Source: Peribacillus simplex
Lineage (GTDB): Bacteria; Bacillota; Bacilli; Bacillales; DSM-1321
Length of the DNA: 64,000 bases
Assembly (NCBI RefSeq): GCF_001578185.1
Contig: NZ_CP011008.1
Span: 2,136,001 to 2,200,000 of the forward strand
Direction: 5' to 3'
Every line of letters begins with the position of its first letter. Position 1 is the stretch's first letter. A model generated the notes under the pieces. The model was given only the letters and a program-made list of their open reading frames with translations, was not told the DNA's origin and ran no database searches. The position numbers were made by a program, and so were the translations under genes. This document shows, piece by piece, positions 8,431 to 16,591 of the stretch.

Positions 8431-8912
8431 ATGAAAATTGGATTAGAAACAGAAAGCTTTCACTTGCAGTTTATTATAGGTTGAATGAATATTTTCGATT
8501 TTATCAGAAGGCTGTTTTCACATACTTTGTTGCTATTTACCAGGTAGTGAGTTGTGGTTGATTTCCCCTCCAGATGCTCGCTTTCCTTGGTGCGGGCGGT
8601 GAGCCTCCTCGGCGTAAACGCCTGTGGGGTCTCACCTGTCCCGCTGCTCCCGCAGGAGTCTCGCACTTCCGCTCCAATCAACCTTAAATAGTTTCGTTTT
8701 AAAAACAACAATCTTTACGAAAAGAGCCTATCAGAAAAAACAGCTAATCATTTAAGATGTAAAAACCGTATTTCAATCAAAAACTGATTGATCCTTTAAC
8801 AACATACTATCCAAGTGATGATCTTTTAGAACAAATGTTATTGGCCCAAGATAATGAAATTAAAGAATCTGTACAAACGGTCAAAAAGTTACGAGAAAAA
8901 TATTGTAGATAA
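8431..8912 (+). pseudogene. Decayed sugar phosphate isomerase/epimerase paralogue interrupted by a MITE
   Basis: The first ~79 bases (MKIGLETESFHLQFI) nearly match the start of the intact gene at 9345, but codon 18 is TGA where the intact gene has CGA. A 218-bp MITE follows, flanked by TATCAGAA duplications. After it only the last ~45 codons can be recognised (DPLTTYYPSDDLLEQM to LREKYCR and stop), resembling the C-terminus of the intact protein. The middle of the gene is gone. The 3' part has diverged far more than the 5' part, which suggests an old paralogue whose 5' end was later converted to match its neighbour. Confidence 0.85.
8510..8727 (+). mobile_element. MITE copy A (218 bp)
   Basis: Ends GGCTGTTTTC and, inverted, GGCTCTTTTC (one mismatch in 10), with flanking 8-bp duplications TATCAGAA at 8502-8509 and 8728-8735. 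The interior is a GC-rich cassette bounded by GGTTGATT/AATCAACC inverted repeats. It carries no transposase. The intact paralogous gene at 9345 has TATCAGAA once at the matching site, which confirms an insertion. The 83-codon frame across it is a by-product of the repeat. Confidence 0.88.
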
Positions 8913-8928
8913 AAAGGAGATTTTTATT

Positions 8929-9257
8929 ATGAAAGAAGCAGTTTTAACAAATAATGCGCCACAACCTATTGGACCATATTCCCAAGCGGTATTATCAAAA
9001 GGGATTCTCTATATTTCGGGGCAACTCCCTTTAAATCCTAATACTAATAAATTAGCTATAGGCATTGAAGACCAAGCAAGACAATGTTTAGAAAATTTAA
9101 AGCACATTTTAATAGAAAAAGGTCTAGAAATGAATTCAGTTTTGAAAACAACTATATTTGTGACTGATTTCCAGCTAGGAGTACCATTCAGGTAGCAGAA
9201 TTACCTATGAGTGCAATGATTGAAAAGAGAACTTTCGTAAGCAAAGTCGTTAAGTAG
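8929..9257 (+). pseudogene. ridA: RidA-family (Rid/YER057c/UK114) deaminase gene with internal deletion and frameshift
   Basis: The N-terminal ~80 residues are a good RidA start: NAPQPIGPYSQAVLSKGILY, SGQLPL, then a VLKTTIFVTDF stretch. The frame then breaks. The C-terminal PARSTIQVAELP motif, which carries the catalytic Arg, continues in another frame and ends at TAG 9255-9257. The segment normally between these parts (about 18 residues) is missing. Intact RidA hydrolyses reactive enamine/imine intermediates. It has a good AAAAAGGAG site and directly follows the decayed isomerase, so both belonged to one operon that has lost function. Confidence 0.85.
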
Positions 9258-9344
9258 AAATTAATTCAAATAAAAATAGAAGTCGAACAAAATTTAGTTT
9301 AATTTCTTCTCTGCACAATAAATTAACATAAAGGTGGGTAAAAC

Positions 9345-10295
9345 ATGAAAATTGGATTAGAGACAGAAAGCTTTCACTTGCAGTTTATTACAGGTCGAAT
9401 GGATATTTTCGGTTTTATCAGAAAAACAGCCGAATTGGGATTAGATGGAGTCATGATCAATATTGTTCCATGGCCAGGGTTGCCAGGAATTGGTACATTA
9501 GAATCATTTGAACCGGAATACTTAGACAATGTAAAAAAAGAAATTCAAAAGTATGGATTTTTCGCTGAAATCGATACAAATGGAACCGACCCGAAACATC
9601 TAACCGAGGTCATTGAGGCCGCGCATAGAATTGGAGCGGATGTCATTCGTACGTATACCTGCATGGGAGAATATGATCCAGGCAGATTGAGAAGAGCTCC
9701 TGAAGATATTAAACAAATTGTACCATTATTAAAGAAATATAGAATCAAGCTTGCTGTTGAAAATCACGAGGAAGAGTTAACGGATGAAGTGATTCAAATC
9801 ATTAAGGAAGTCAACAGCCCTTGGGTTGGTGCTCATTGTGATTTCGGGAATGCAATGATGGCATGGGAGGACCCGGTTGAAGCTGTAAGAAAATTAGCAC
9901 CATATGCCTTTACAACTCATTTTAAGGATCATATTATCGTCCATGATGGCGAAGATTACAGGGTATGTGGCGTACCTGCTGGGACTGGTAACATCGATTT
10001 GGAAGAATGTTTTAAAATATTGATTGAGAATTCAATGTTGACTAGAATCAACGTTGAAATGTGCTTCCCGTATGCCATCCATTTTAAGAGAGAGCCTGGT
10101 ACAGGCGGAGTCTTTGCAGTAGGCGAAGGAGCATTTAAGGTGGAACAACCTCCTTATGATTTGAATGTAATTAAACCATTGGATTACTATTATCCGCCAA
10201 CAGAACTTCTAGAACAAATGATTGAGGATCAAGAAAAAGGTGCAAAGCAATCGGTTAGATATGCACTTGCATTAAGGGATAAATACTGCCGCTAA
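9345..10295 (+). CDS. Sugar phosphate isomerase/epimerase family protein (xylose isomerase-like TIM barrel)
   Basis: A 316-aa TIM-barrel protein of the AP-endonuclease-2/xylose-isomerase-like superfamily. The expected metal ligands of this fold are visible: Glu139 in AVENHEE, Asp166 in GAHCDFGN, His192 in THFKDH and Glu238 in NVEMCF. The family includes ketose epimerases, isomerases and dehydratases, so the exact reaction cannot be named. RBS AAAGGTGGG precedes the ATG and a strong terminator follows the stop. The MFS gene upstream and the broken RidA gene suggest a small catabolic unit. Confidence 0.85.
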   Translation: MKIGLETESFHLQFITGRMDIFGFIRKTAELGLDGVMINIVPWPGLPGIGTLESFEPEYLDNVKKEIQKYGFFAEIDTNGTDPKHLTEVIEAAHRIGADVIRTYTCMGEYDPGRLRRAPEDIKQIVPLLKKYRIKLAVENHEEELTDEVIQIIKEVNSPWVGAHCDFGNAMMAWEDPVEAVRKLAPYAFTTHFKDHIIVHDGEDYRVCGVPAGTGNIDLEECFKILIENSMLTRINVEMCFPYAIHFKREPGTGGVFAVGEGAFKVEQPPYDLNVIKPLDYYYPPTELLEQMIEDQEKGAKQSVRYALALRDKYCR

Positions 10296-10342
10296 TAAAA
10301 AACAGGGAGAGGTTCTTTCGAGAATAATCTCCCTGTTTTTTA
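10296..10342 (+). terminator. Terminator after the TIM-barrel gene
   Basis: AAAAAACAGGGAGA and TCTCCCTGTTTTTT pair around a short loop and are followed by more T. It begins at the stop codon. Confidence 0.85.
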
Positions 10343-10686
10343 TTTTGCAGAAGGGTGCTTGAGTTTAACAATAGGGTTGTTACACAACACTTTCTTATGG
10401 AACTAAAGGGGCTGGTTAGTTCAAGAGTGAGTTTTGATCTTTGTTCAACAATTGGGCCAGATTGTGGAAGATCATTTTAAAAGAAAATACGATATTTGTC
10501 TGTGAGATTCTGAAGAATTGTACTAAGCTAAAGGACAGAATAGTTGAAGAAAATCAAGTTTATATATATTTTGTCCATCAACGTTCCATTGTAATGTAAT
10601 CCTTCTTTCTATCTTTTTATAAGATTTAAATAGAAATATTACATCAATTGGGTTCTAACTCCCCCAAAAGTAGCAAGATGAGCGAA
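10343..10686. other. Gene-free interval with repeat-like sequence
   Basis: No coding frame with a ribosome binding site is visible on either strand. The segments AGAATTGTACTAAGC, AGAATAGTTGAAGAAAAT and CGTTCCATTGTA resemble ordered segments at 13465-13550 (AGAATTGTACGGGAGC, GTTAGTTGAAGAGAAAC, CGTTGTTCCATTAAA). Both intervals probably carry decayed copies of one intergenic repeat. Confidence 0.35.
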
Positions 10687-10728
10687 TAAAAAAACAGTAC
10701 CACCGCTATAAAAGTGGTGGTACTGCTA
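10687..10728 (-). terminator. Terminator of azoR
   Basis: On the minus strand CAGTACCACC and GGTGGTACTG pair around a short loop and are followed by TTTTTTTATT. It lies ~25 bases beyond the azoR stop. Confidence 0.85.
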
Positions 10729-10753
10729 TATTGAGTGACAAGTGTTTTATTAA

Positions 10754-11380
10754 TTAGAACGTACTTGCTACTTTAACAGCTTTTTCAAGCCCTGCAGCAA
10801 TAATTTCTTCTGCTTTATCAGGGAATTGATTGTGACCCTCAATCACTACTTTCTCTATATTTTTTACACCGAAGAAGCTCATCATACTTGCTACATATTT
10901 AACAGCCATTTCTACTTCAGCTTTTGGTCCTTCAGAATATACACCGCCACTTGCGTTTAATAATGCAATTTTCTTATCTCCAATCAGACCTACTGGACCT
11001 TCTGGTGTATATTTAAATGTTTTGCCTGCGCGGTTTAAATAATCAATATATGTGTGTAGTACAGCTGGAATTGTTAAGTTCCATAATGGGAATCCAAACA
11101 CAACTTTATCAGCTGCAAGGAATTGTTCTAAATATTTATCAGCAACAGTTACTGCTTTTGTTTCTTCTGCTGTTAAACCAAGTCCTCTACTAGCTTTAAA
11201 TGTACCGTTAATCATATCTACTCCTACATATGGCAATTCTTCCTTGTATAAATCAAGTTCTACCACTGTATCATTTGGATGTGATTCTTTATAGCTTGCT
11301 AAAAAAGCCTCATATAATTTCACACTCACCGCTTGGTTTGCGGGGCGATTGTTTGCTTTTACAAATAAAACTGTTGTCAT
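10754..11380 (-). CDS. azoR: FMN-dependent NADH-azoreductase
   Basis: A 208-aa flavodoxin-like fold enzyme of the AzoR/AcpD family, which reduces azo bonds and quinones with NADH in two-electron steps and protects against quinone/thiol stress. The opening TTVLFVKANNRP matches the FMN phosphate-binding loop region, and VFGFPLWNLTIPAVLHTYID (near residues 98-117) is the PxWN signature. The length is typical. RBS AGGAGG lies 11 bases before the ATG. It lies downstream of two DUF3238-like genes on the same strand, near a divergent MarR regulator, which suits an enzyme induced by electrophiles. Confidence 0.92.
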   Translation of the reverse strand: MTTVLFVKANNRPANQAVSVKLYEAFLASYKESHPNDTVVELDLYKEELPYVGVDMINGTFKASRGLGLTAEETKAVTVADKYLEQFLAADKVVFGFPLWNLTIPAVLHTYIDYLNRAGKTFKYTPEGPVGLIGDKKIALLNASGGVYSEGPKAEVEMAVKYVASMMSFFGVKNIEKVVIEGHNQFPDKAEEIIAAGLEKAVKVASTF

Positions 11381-11451
11381 TCTCTTTTCCTCCTATTGGT
11401 CACTCTTTTGTTGTTATATATTTATTCACTAAAAAGGGAATCCTATTGTCT

Positions 11452-12036
11452 TTACAATATCTTTTTAAAACTATATTCCATGTCTCCGCCTAGAGCTTCA
11501 GCTGTATCACCAGTTTCTCTGAAGTCATGTGTATGAATCTTTTCAAACGGACCAAAGTTTACTTGCTTATAAAATTCATAACAAGGGAATCCGTCATGTG
11601 CACCTTGAATATCGATAGTACCATCTTTTTTGACATGTACAGTTAATAGATAATCAACGGGAGGTGCATATACATTTAATGGGTTGCTAGCACTAGCACT
11701 CATTTGAAATTTGACGTCATCTGACCTCCATACAACATCAGTGCACAAAATGCCTTCCGTTCTAGCTTTTCCTGTTTTTTTATTAACGGAACCATCAGGA
11801 GTTGTGATTCTTTCTGTTGTTATGCCAGTATTCGCATATGTGAAAATTTCTTTTTTGTAAAAATCTACAACTACTTCTTGTTCCACTCTAGAACGCATAG
11901 CGTTTACCGCATATGGTGTAAATTCACGTGCATCACCTTCAAATTGAATAATGTTTCCTGTTTGAGTATCCTTCTTAGGTTCAGTCCAAGACATTGGAAT
12001 AAATACACTTGCTCTAACTTTAACGATATTAGTCAT
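11452..12036 (-). CDS. DUF3238-like protein, paralogue 1
   Basis: A 194-aa protein beginning MTNIVKVRASVFIPMSW, with GDAREFTPYAVNAMRSRVEQ near residues 35-55 and HDGFPCYEFYKQVNFGPFE near 150-170. I assign it to the DUF3238 family from memory of Bacillus members; no biochemical role is known. The start at 12036 is chosen because AGAGGTG precedes it, while the longer frame upstream lacks a good ribosome binding site. There is no signal peptide or membrane span. It is about 60 percent identical by eye to the next gene, so the pair arose by tandem duplication. Confidence 0.75.
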   Translation of the reverse strand: MTNIVKVRASVFIPMSWTEPKKDTQTGNIIQFEGDAREFTPYAVNAMRSRVEQEVVVDFYKKEIFTYANTGITTERITTPDGSVNKKTGKARTEGILCTDVVWRSDDVKFQMSASASNPLNVYAPPVDYLLTVHVKKDGTIDIQGAHDGFPCYEFYKQVNFGPFEKIHTHDFRETGDTAEALGGDMEYSFKKIL

Positions 12037-12183
12037 GAGGCACACCTCTGTAATTCCTGATTTATTTTGGGTAATAATAATATTGACCCCTTGAGCAAAA
12101 CAGATCACAAGTTCCTTCGTTTGATCAATTGCTTTTCATTTAATATTTGTTGCTGCTTGTAAACTTCTACTTAGTATTTATAT

Positions 12184-12765
12184 CTAGATTGTCGTTTTAA
12201 AACTGTATTCCATTTCCCCAGCTAGCGCTGCTGGAGTGTCACCAGTTTTTCTGAAATCATGTGTATATATTAATTCAAATGGACCAAAATCTGTTTGTTT
12301 ATAAAATTCATAGCAGGGGAACCCATCATGGGAACCTTCAATATACGCAACACCATTTTTGTTAACATGTATAGTTAATAAATAATCAGCCGCAGGTGCT
12401 GCTGCATTTAAAGGATTACTTGCACTTGCCCTCATTTCAAAAGAAACTTCATCAGAGCCCCACACAACATTAGTACATACAATATTTTCTGTACTTGTTT
12501 TTCCTTTTTTATAATCAATAGAACCATTTGGATTTGTAACTTTTACAGTTACGATACAAGCATTTACATATGTGAAAATTTCTTTTTTATAAAAATCAAT
12601 GATCACTTCTTGCTCTAATCTTGACCGCATAGTGTTTACAGTGTTTGGTGAAAATTCACGTGCATCACCAGTGTATTCGAATATCTTTTCTGTTGCAGGA
12701 TCTTTAATAGGTTCCAACCAAGCATATGGTGCAAATACACTTCCTCTAATTTTAACGATAGCCAT
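12184..12765 (-). CDS. DUF3238-like protein, paralogue 2
   Basis: A 193-aa paralogue of the gene at 11452 (MAIVKIRGSVFAPYAWLEP, GDAREFSPNTVNTMRSRLEQ, HDGFPCYEFYKQTDFGPFE). It is read divergently from the MarR gene, and both inverted-repeat operators lie between their start codons, so the MarR protein probably represses it. The ATG has a GGAGGGT site 5-6 bases upstream. The function is unknown; the extended beta-rich sequence and lack of a signal peptide suggest a cytoplasmic protein. Confidence 0.75.
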   Translation of the reverse strand: MAIVKIRGSVFAPYAWLEPIKDPATEKIFEYTGDAREFSPNTVNTMRSRLEQEVIIDFYKKEIFTYVNACIVTVKVTNPNGSIDYKKGKTSTENIVCTNVVWGSDEVSFEMRASASNPLNAAAPAADYLLTIHVNKNGVAYIEGSHDGFPCYEFYKQTDFGPFELIYTHDFRKTGDTPAALAGEMEYSFKTTI

Positions 12766-12807
12766 GAGAACCCTCCAAAATGTATTAATTTTTTTATAAT
12801 CGAATTA

Positions 12808-12826
12808 TAGTCAATTTGATTGACTA
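12808..12826. promoter_or_regulatory. MarR operator 1
   Basis: TAGTCAAT and ATTGACTA form a perfect 8-bp inverted repeat around TTG. It lies 42 bases from the divergent DUF3238-like start and shares the GTCAAT/ATTGAC half-sites with operator 2. Confidence 0.75.
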
Positions 12827-12850
12827 CATTGCGTATAGTACAATGGATTT

Positions 12851-12881
12851 TAAATAAAGTCAATCTAATTGACTTTATTTA
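12851..12881. promoter_or_regulatory. MarR operator 2
   Basis: TAAATAAAGTCAAT and ATTGACTTTATTTA form a perfect 14-bp inverted repeat around CTA. It touches the ribosome binding site of the MarR gene, so binding there would block its own expression. The half-site GTCAAT and spacing of 3 are the same as in operator 1. Confidence 0.8.
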
Positions 12882-12895
12882 AGGAGGTTTTATGT

Positions 12896-13369
12896 ATGAA
12901 TCATGAAATATTTAGTGAGTTGGACCTTACATCACTTTTATCATTATCCTTTAGTACATCAATTACTGAATTACATGACAGATTGAGTGAATTGGGATTT
13001 GGAGATATTAGACCTGCACATGGGTTTATGTTTAAATGTATCACTCCCAATGGTGCAACAGGTATAGAACTAGCCGAATATTTAGGAATTACAAAGCAAG
13101 CTGTGAGTAAAATGGTGGATTATCTTGAGAAAAGTGGCTATGTAATGCGCAAAGCTCATCCCACTGATAAGAGAGGGAAAATTATTGTTTTGACTGAACG
13201 AGGTTGGTTAGTTGTGAAAGCAAAAGAGAAGATACTAACTGAAATTGAGCAACGTTGGATTGAAAAGATAGGTGCTGATCGCCTGCAAATGCTCAAAGAA
13301 GATTTAACAAAATTAGTTTATGAAGAAAATGAAGATAAACTATCATCGAGGTTAAAACCTGTCTGGTAA
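12896..13369 (+). CDS. MarR-family transcriptional regulator
   Basis: A 157-aa winged-helix regulator. The recognition region GIELAEYLGITKQAVSKMVD lies near residues 60-80, followed by the wing (HPTDKRGKIIVLTERG). MarR proteins bind short palindromes as dimers and release on binding phenolics or oxidation. There is no cysteine in the N-terminal part, so ligand binding is more likely than thiol sensing. The ATG at 12896 is chosen because AAGGAGG lies eight bases upstream. Two palindromes between it and the DUF3238-like genes point to autoregulation and control of the divergent genes. Confidence 0.9.
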   Translation: MNHEIFSELDLTSLLSLSFSTSITELHDRLSELGFGDIRPAHGFMFKCITPNGATGIELAEYLGITKQAVSKMVDYLEKSGYVMRKAHPTDKRGKIIVLTERGWLVVKAKEKILTEIEQRWIEKIGADRLQMLKEDLTKLVYEENEDKLSSRLKPVW

Positions 13370-13381
13370 TTATAGAGTTTA

Positions 13382-13713
13382 TAAAGGGAACTTATAATCG
13401 TGCTTAAATTCGTACTAACAGTACACATTCCTGTAATGATTTAAATTAGCAGCAAGGTTTGTGGAGAATTGTACGGGAGCGTTAGTTGAAGAGAAACAAG
13501 CTAACATTTGTGTTTCTATTTTCGTTGTTCCATTAAAGGGCGCAATTCTTGAAGAAGGTTCGCTTTTCTTATAGAACTAACCAGCCAATAGTTTTTCAAA
13601 ATTTTTCAATAAACACTTAAAATGTTTCATGATATACTAAATTTGCGTGTGCCAAATAACCTTCCAAGGTTCTGTGTTTGGAAAGTTTTGGGCTGTTTAG
13701 TTATACTTTAAAA
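13382..13713. other. Gene-free interval: repeat remnant and end of an IS110 relic
   Basis: Bases 13430-13600 carry segments shared with 10380-10590 and a TTAGTTGAAGA/TCTTGAAGAAGG-type repeat. Bases ~13625-13713 lie just after the stop codon of the IS110 remnant and may be its terminal noncoding end, with an imperfect CCTTCCAAGG palindrome. No coding frame is supported. Confidence 0.35.
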
Positions 13714-14030
13714 CTAGGCTAGATCTTGGAAAGTTGATTTACTTTTTAAAAGTGCATAAATCCAATGTAAGAATTTATTGATACTTGCTATCACAGCTAC
13801 TTTAAAGGGCTTTCCTTCCTCACGTTTCTTATCATAAAATTCTCGTAATCGCCTTTTACGAGGAATGATTTCATCTGTCGTTTTCTTTTTGCGACAATCA
13901 CGAATGGCACATTTTACAGCCATATACAAGGCGTGTCGCAGCCTACTAGAACCTCTTTTGAGTACCTTTGAATGTACCAGATTCAAAGACACTTGGATCG
14001 ATTCCGGCAAATGCAACCAAGAAAATTATA
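13714..14030 (-). pseudogene. C-terminal remnant of an IS110-family transposase
   Basis: Two overlapping frames encode the Transposase_20-type C-terminal part. FAGIDPSVFESGTFKGTQ is in one frame and, after a small deletion near 13965, KRGSSRLRHALYMAVKCAIR through REFYDKKREEGKPFKVAVIA to KSTFQDLA is in the other. This is the Ser-containing Tnp domain region of IS110 transposases. The N-terminal DEDD domain is absent, so the element cannot move by itself. Confidence 0.85.
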
Positions 14031-14388
14031 AAGAAAGTGGGAAAACGATTGAAGCGATTAGAACAGGTGGCTACATACTATATTGAAGAGTTTAGTCAAT
14101 ATTCGCTAGCGGTAATCCGTTCAAAGCAAGGAGTTACTCCCACTTTCGAAGGTAAAATAGTTATTTCGAAAGTAATACCTTTACTAAACCTTAAAGAACT
14201 AAACAAAGAAATTTATTTTAAAAATATCAATCAAATGCGTTTAATTACTGCGCCTACTTTTTCTTTTATACTTCAAGAAATCAAGTTGAATTTTAATTCA
14301 ATAAATCATTTGAAGTTGAATTAGTTGAGCAAAACCCTACAGTTATATATGTATTGCAGTGGGTAAAAATTCACCTTTTTATTCTTTG
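14031..14388. other. Gene-free interval between the IS110 remnant and yeiH-like gene
   Basis: A plus-strand frame crosses the IS110 relic boundary and continues to 14324, with a charged segment (KKVGKRLKRLEQVATYYIEE) that may be the remains of another gene. It has no ribosome binding site, and its start lies inside the antisense of the transposase relic. I see no intact gene, and no clear terminator for the gene at 14389. Confidence 0.3.
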
Positions 14389-15429
14389 TTAAAGACTAAT
14401 ATAAGTTAGCGATGATAAAAGAATTGATGTAATAATAATGGCAATAAGTGGACGTATTGCTTTGGTACGTAGTTCTTTTAAGCTAATATTCAATCCTAAT
14501 CCGGTCATTGACATTGTTAACATAAATGATGTGAAGTCTGCAATATCAGACATCACTTTTTGTGATACCAATACCTTATTACCAATGATATAGCTTCCCA
14601 CAAAACTCATAACAATAAAGCCAATTAAAAACCATGGAAACTCGAATCTTGCCTCCCCTTCTATTTTTCCTTTCTTTTTCATCCAAAGCATGAGGATAAA
14701 GCAAACCGGAATTAATAGGAATACTCGTGTAAGTTTGGCAAGTAATGCGTGAGCAAGAGCATCCTGGCCTGCCGGGGCAGCAGCTAAAGCAACATGGCCT
14801 ATCTCGTGTAGGCTGATTCCAACCCAATTTCCGTAGTTCATAGGACCAATTGATAAAAAAGGATATATTAACGTATAGATTATTGAAAACACTGTGCCGA
14901 CTAATGCGATGATGCCTACACCCATAGCCGTATCTTCATCTTTTGCTTTTATAATAGGCGATACGGCCGCGATGGCAGCTGCACCACAAATGCCTGTGCC
15001 AACACTTAATAATAAAGAAAGATTAAAATCTGCCTTCAGCCATTTTGCAATAATCATAAGAACAGCAATTGAAAAAATGATCGTTATTGTCCCTCTTAGC
15101 AATAGAGGGACACCCTGATGAAATATCACAATCATGTTAAGCTTTAATCCATAAAGTATGATGGCAAACCTCAATAACTTTTTTGATGAAAATTGAATAC
15201 CATTACGTAATTTTTCTGGATATCCAAAAACCTGTCTATAAATTACAGCTAGTAAAATGGCGCATGCAAGAGGTCCAATATGATTTAGACCTGGCAACGC
15301 TGCTAAAATAAAACCTAATACGGCTATGAGCAAGGTAAAACCAATTCCAGAAATCAAAGAAACATTTAGCTTTTTTGCCGGTTTTTTTTGCATATTTGGA
15401 CTGGGAGTTATTAACGCTTTTTGTTCCAA
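14389..15429 (-). CDS. YeiH-type putative sulfate exporter family transporter
   Basis: A 346-aa polytopic membrane protein of the UPF0324/YeiH family with about ten hydrophobic segments. Family landmarks are GTGICGAAAIAAVSPII (near residues 144-160) and SLHEIGHVALAAAPAGQDA (near 205-223). The start is a TTG with AAGGGGTTG eight bases upstream; the next in-frame Met would cut into the N-terminal tail. It is divergent from a LysR gene, the same arrangement as yeiH/yeiE in enterobacteria. Transport of sulfate or another sulfur anion is a family annotation without direct proof here. Confidence 0.85.
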   Translation of the reverse strand: MEQKALITPSPNMQKKPAKKLNVSLISGIGFTLLIAVLGFILAALPGLNHIGPLACAILLAVIYRQVFGYPEKLRNGIQFSSKKLLRFAIILYGLKLNMIVIFHQGVPLLLRGTITIIFSIAVLMIIAKWLKADFNLSLLLSVGTGICGAAAIAAVSPIIKAKDEDTAMGVGIIALVGTVFSIIYTLIYPFLSIGPMNYGNWVGISLHEIGHVALAAAPAGQDALAHALLAKLTRVFLLIPVCFILMLWMKKKGKIEGEARFEFPWFLIGFIVMSFVGSYIIGNKVLVSQKVMSDIADFTSFMLTMSMTGLGLNISLKELRTKAIRPLIAIIITSILLSSLTYISL

Positions 15430-15464
15430 TGTTTTTCAACCCCTTATTTGGATTATTTTTAATT

Positions 15465-15532
15465 TATCGTAACTTATGATTTACAATAAGGAAAATAAAT
15501 GATTATTATAGTTGTAATAAGTAAATACGATA
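15465..15532. promoter_or_regulatory. Divergent promoter region with LysR-type half-sites
   Basis: TATCGTA (15465-15471) and TACGATA (15526-15532) are inverted copies flanking a second pair, CTTAT and ATAAG. They lie between the YeiH-type gene and its LysR neighbour. Assignment as the regulator's binding region is an inference. Confidence 0.4.
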
Positions 15533-15548
15533 GTAAGGAGGGGAACAT

Positions 15549-16445
15549 ATGGATCAACTATTATCTGTATTTATATCTGTAGCTGATAAAAGAAACTTTT
15601 CCAGAGCAGCGGAAGAGCTTCATATGACCCAGCCAGCAGTCAGCCAGCAAATTCAACAATTGGAAAAATACGTAGGTGCAAAACTACTTCTGCGAACAAA
15701 CAAATCTGTCCAGATAACTAAAGCAGGAGAAATAGTCTATTTACATGCTAAGGAAATTACAGGTTTATATAAACGAATGTCGATGTTAGTGAATGAATTA
15801 AATAACGAGCCAACAGGACCATTAAAAATTGGTGCCAGCTATACCTTTGGAGAGTATGTATTACCACATATACTTGCAAGAATGAAAAACTTATTACCTA
15901 ATATCATCCCTTCGGTACAGATTGGCAACACAAGGGATATTGCCAAAGCAATCACAAGTCATGAGATCGATGTAGGTATTGTAGAAGGGGAAATTTCTCT
16001 TCGAAATATATATATAAAATCGGTTTCCACCGACCAAATGTATATCGTGGCAGGGGGCAAATATCCAATTTATTTCAATAAGGAAGTTTCACGAAGACAG
16101 GTAGAACAAGAGAATTGGATTGTCCGTGAAGAAGGTTCTGGTACAAGAGAGGCAACAGAAACATTATTTCAATCTTTACAAATACGTCCTTCCAAGTTAA
16201 TGGAATTCGGCAGCACACAACTTATAAAAGAAGCAGTTGAAGCTGGGCTTGGTATTAGTTACTTATCTGAACTTACTGTAAGAAAAGAAAGAATGCTCGG
16301 TACCATTCAAGTATTAAATGTAAAAGGGACACCGATAAAAAGAAATTTTTCAGTTATAACAGAATCTGTGGAATTGCATACGAAATCTATGAACTTATTT
16401 ATTGAGTTAATAGAAAAATATCTAAAGAATCAATTATTGCAATAG
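15549..16445 (+). CDS. LysR-family transcriptional regulator (YeiE/CysL-like)
   Basis: A 298-aa LysR regulator. The N-terminal helix-turn-helix is NFSRAAEELHMTQPAVSQQI (residues 16-35), followed by the linker helix and an effector-binding domain with the ANTR-like GSGTREATE segment near residue 200. RBS AAGGAGGGG lies six bases before the ATG. It is divergent from the YeiH-type transporter and probably controls it. Relatives in Bacillus (CysL) and E. coli (YeiE) act in sulfur metabolism. Its original terminator has been split by the IS3 element that follows. Confidence 0.9.
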   Translation: MDQLLSVFISVADKRNFSRAAEELHMTQPAVSQQIQQLEKYVGAKLLLRTNKSVQITKAGEIVYLHAKEITGLYKRMSMLVNELNNEPTGPLKIGASYTFGEYVLPHILARMKNLLPNIIPSVQIGNTRDIAKAITSHEIDVGIVEGEISLRNIYIKSVSTDQMYIVAGGKYPIYFNKEVSRRQVEQENWIVREEGSGTREATETLFQSLQIRPSKLMEFGSTQLIKEAVEAGLGISYLSELTVRKERMLGTIQVLNVKGTPIKRNFSVITESVELHTKSMNLFIELIEKYLKNQLLQ

Positions 16446-16502
16446 CTCTATTTTATAAAATAATCAAAAATATAAAAAAAGACAACGCTCTTTGAACTAT
16501 AC

Positions 16503-16551
16503 CCCGGATAACGGACACACATAAAAAAGTGTCCCTTATCCGGGTTTTTTT
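16503..16551 (+). terminator. Strong terminator inside the left end of the IS3 element
   Basis: CCCGGATAACGGACAC and GTGTCCCTTATCCGGG form a ~16-bp stem with one mismatch, and T7 follows. It partly overlaps the left terminal repeat. It would stop transcription entering from outside, keeping transposase expression low, and it can end the LysR transcript in place of the disrupted terminator. Confidence 0.85.
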
Positions 16552-16591
16552 ATGTTTCAATAGATGTAATGAGTATGGACGGAGGGTTTCT

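Noticed and set aside
8460..8711. 83-codon frame on the minus strand, with near-identical frames in the repeats at 30508, 50874 and 55791
   Set aside because: It lies entirely or mostly inside the MITE copies, begins in the terminal region, and varies by frame-neutral changes only by chance. No ribosome binding site. It is a by-product of the repeat, not a protein family.
13968..14324. 118-codon plus-strand frame
   Set aside because: Its start is antisense to the IS110 relic and has no ribosome binding site. The later part may be a gene remnant but I recognise nothing in it.
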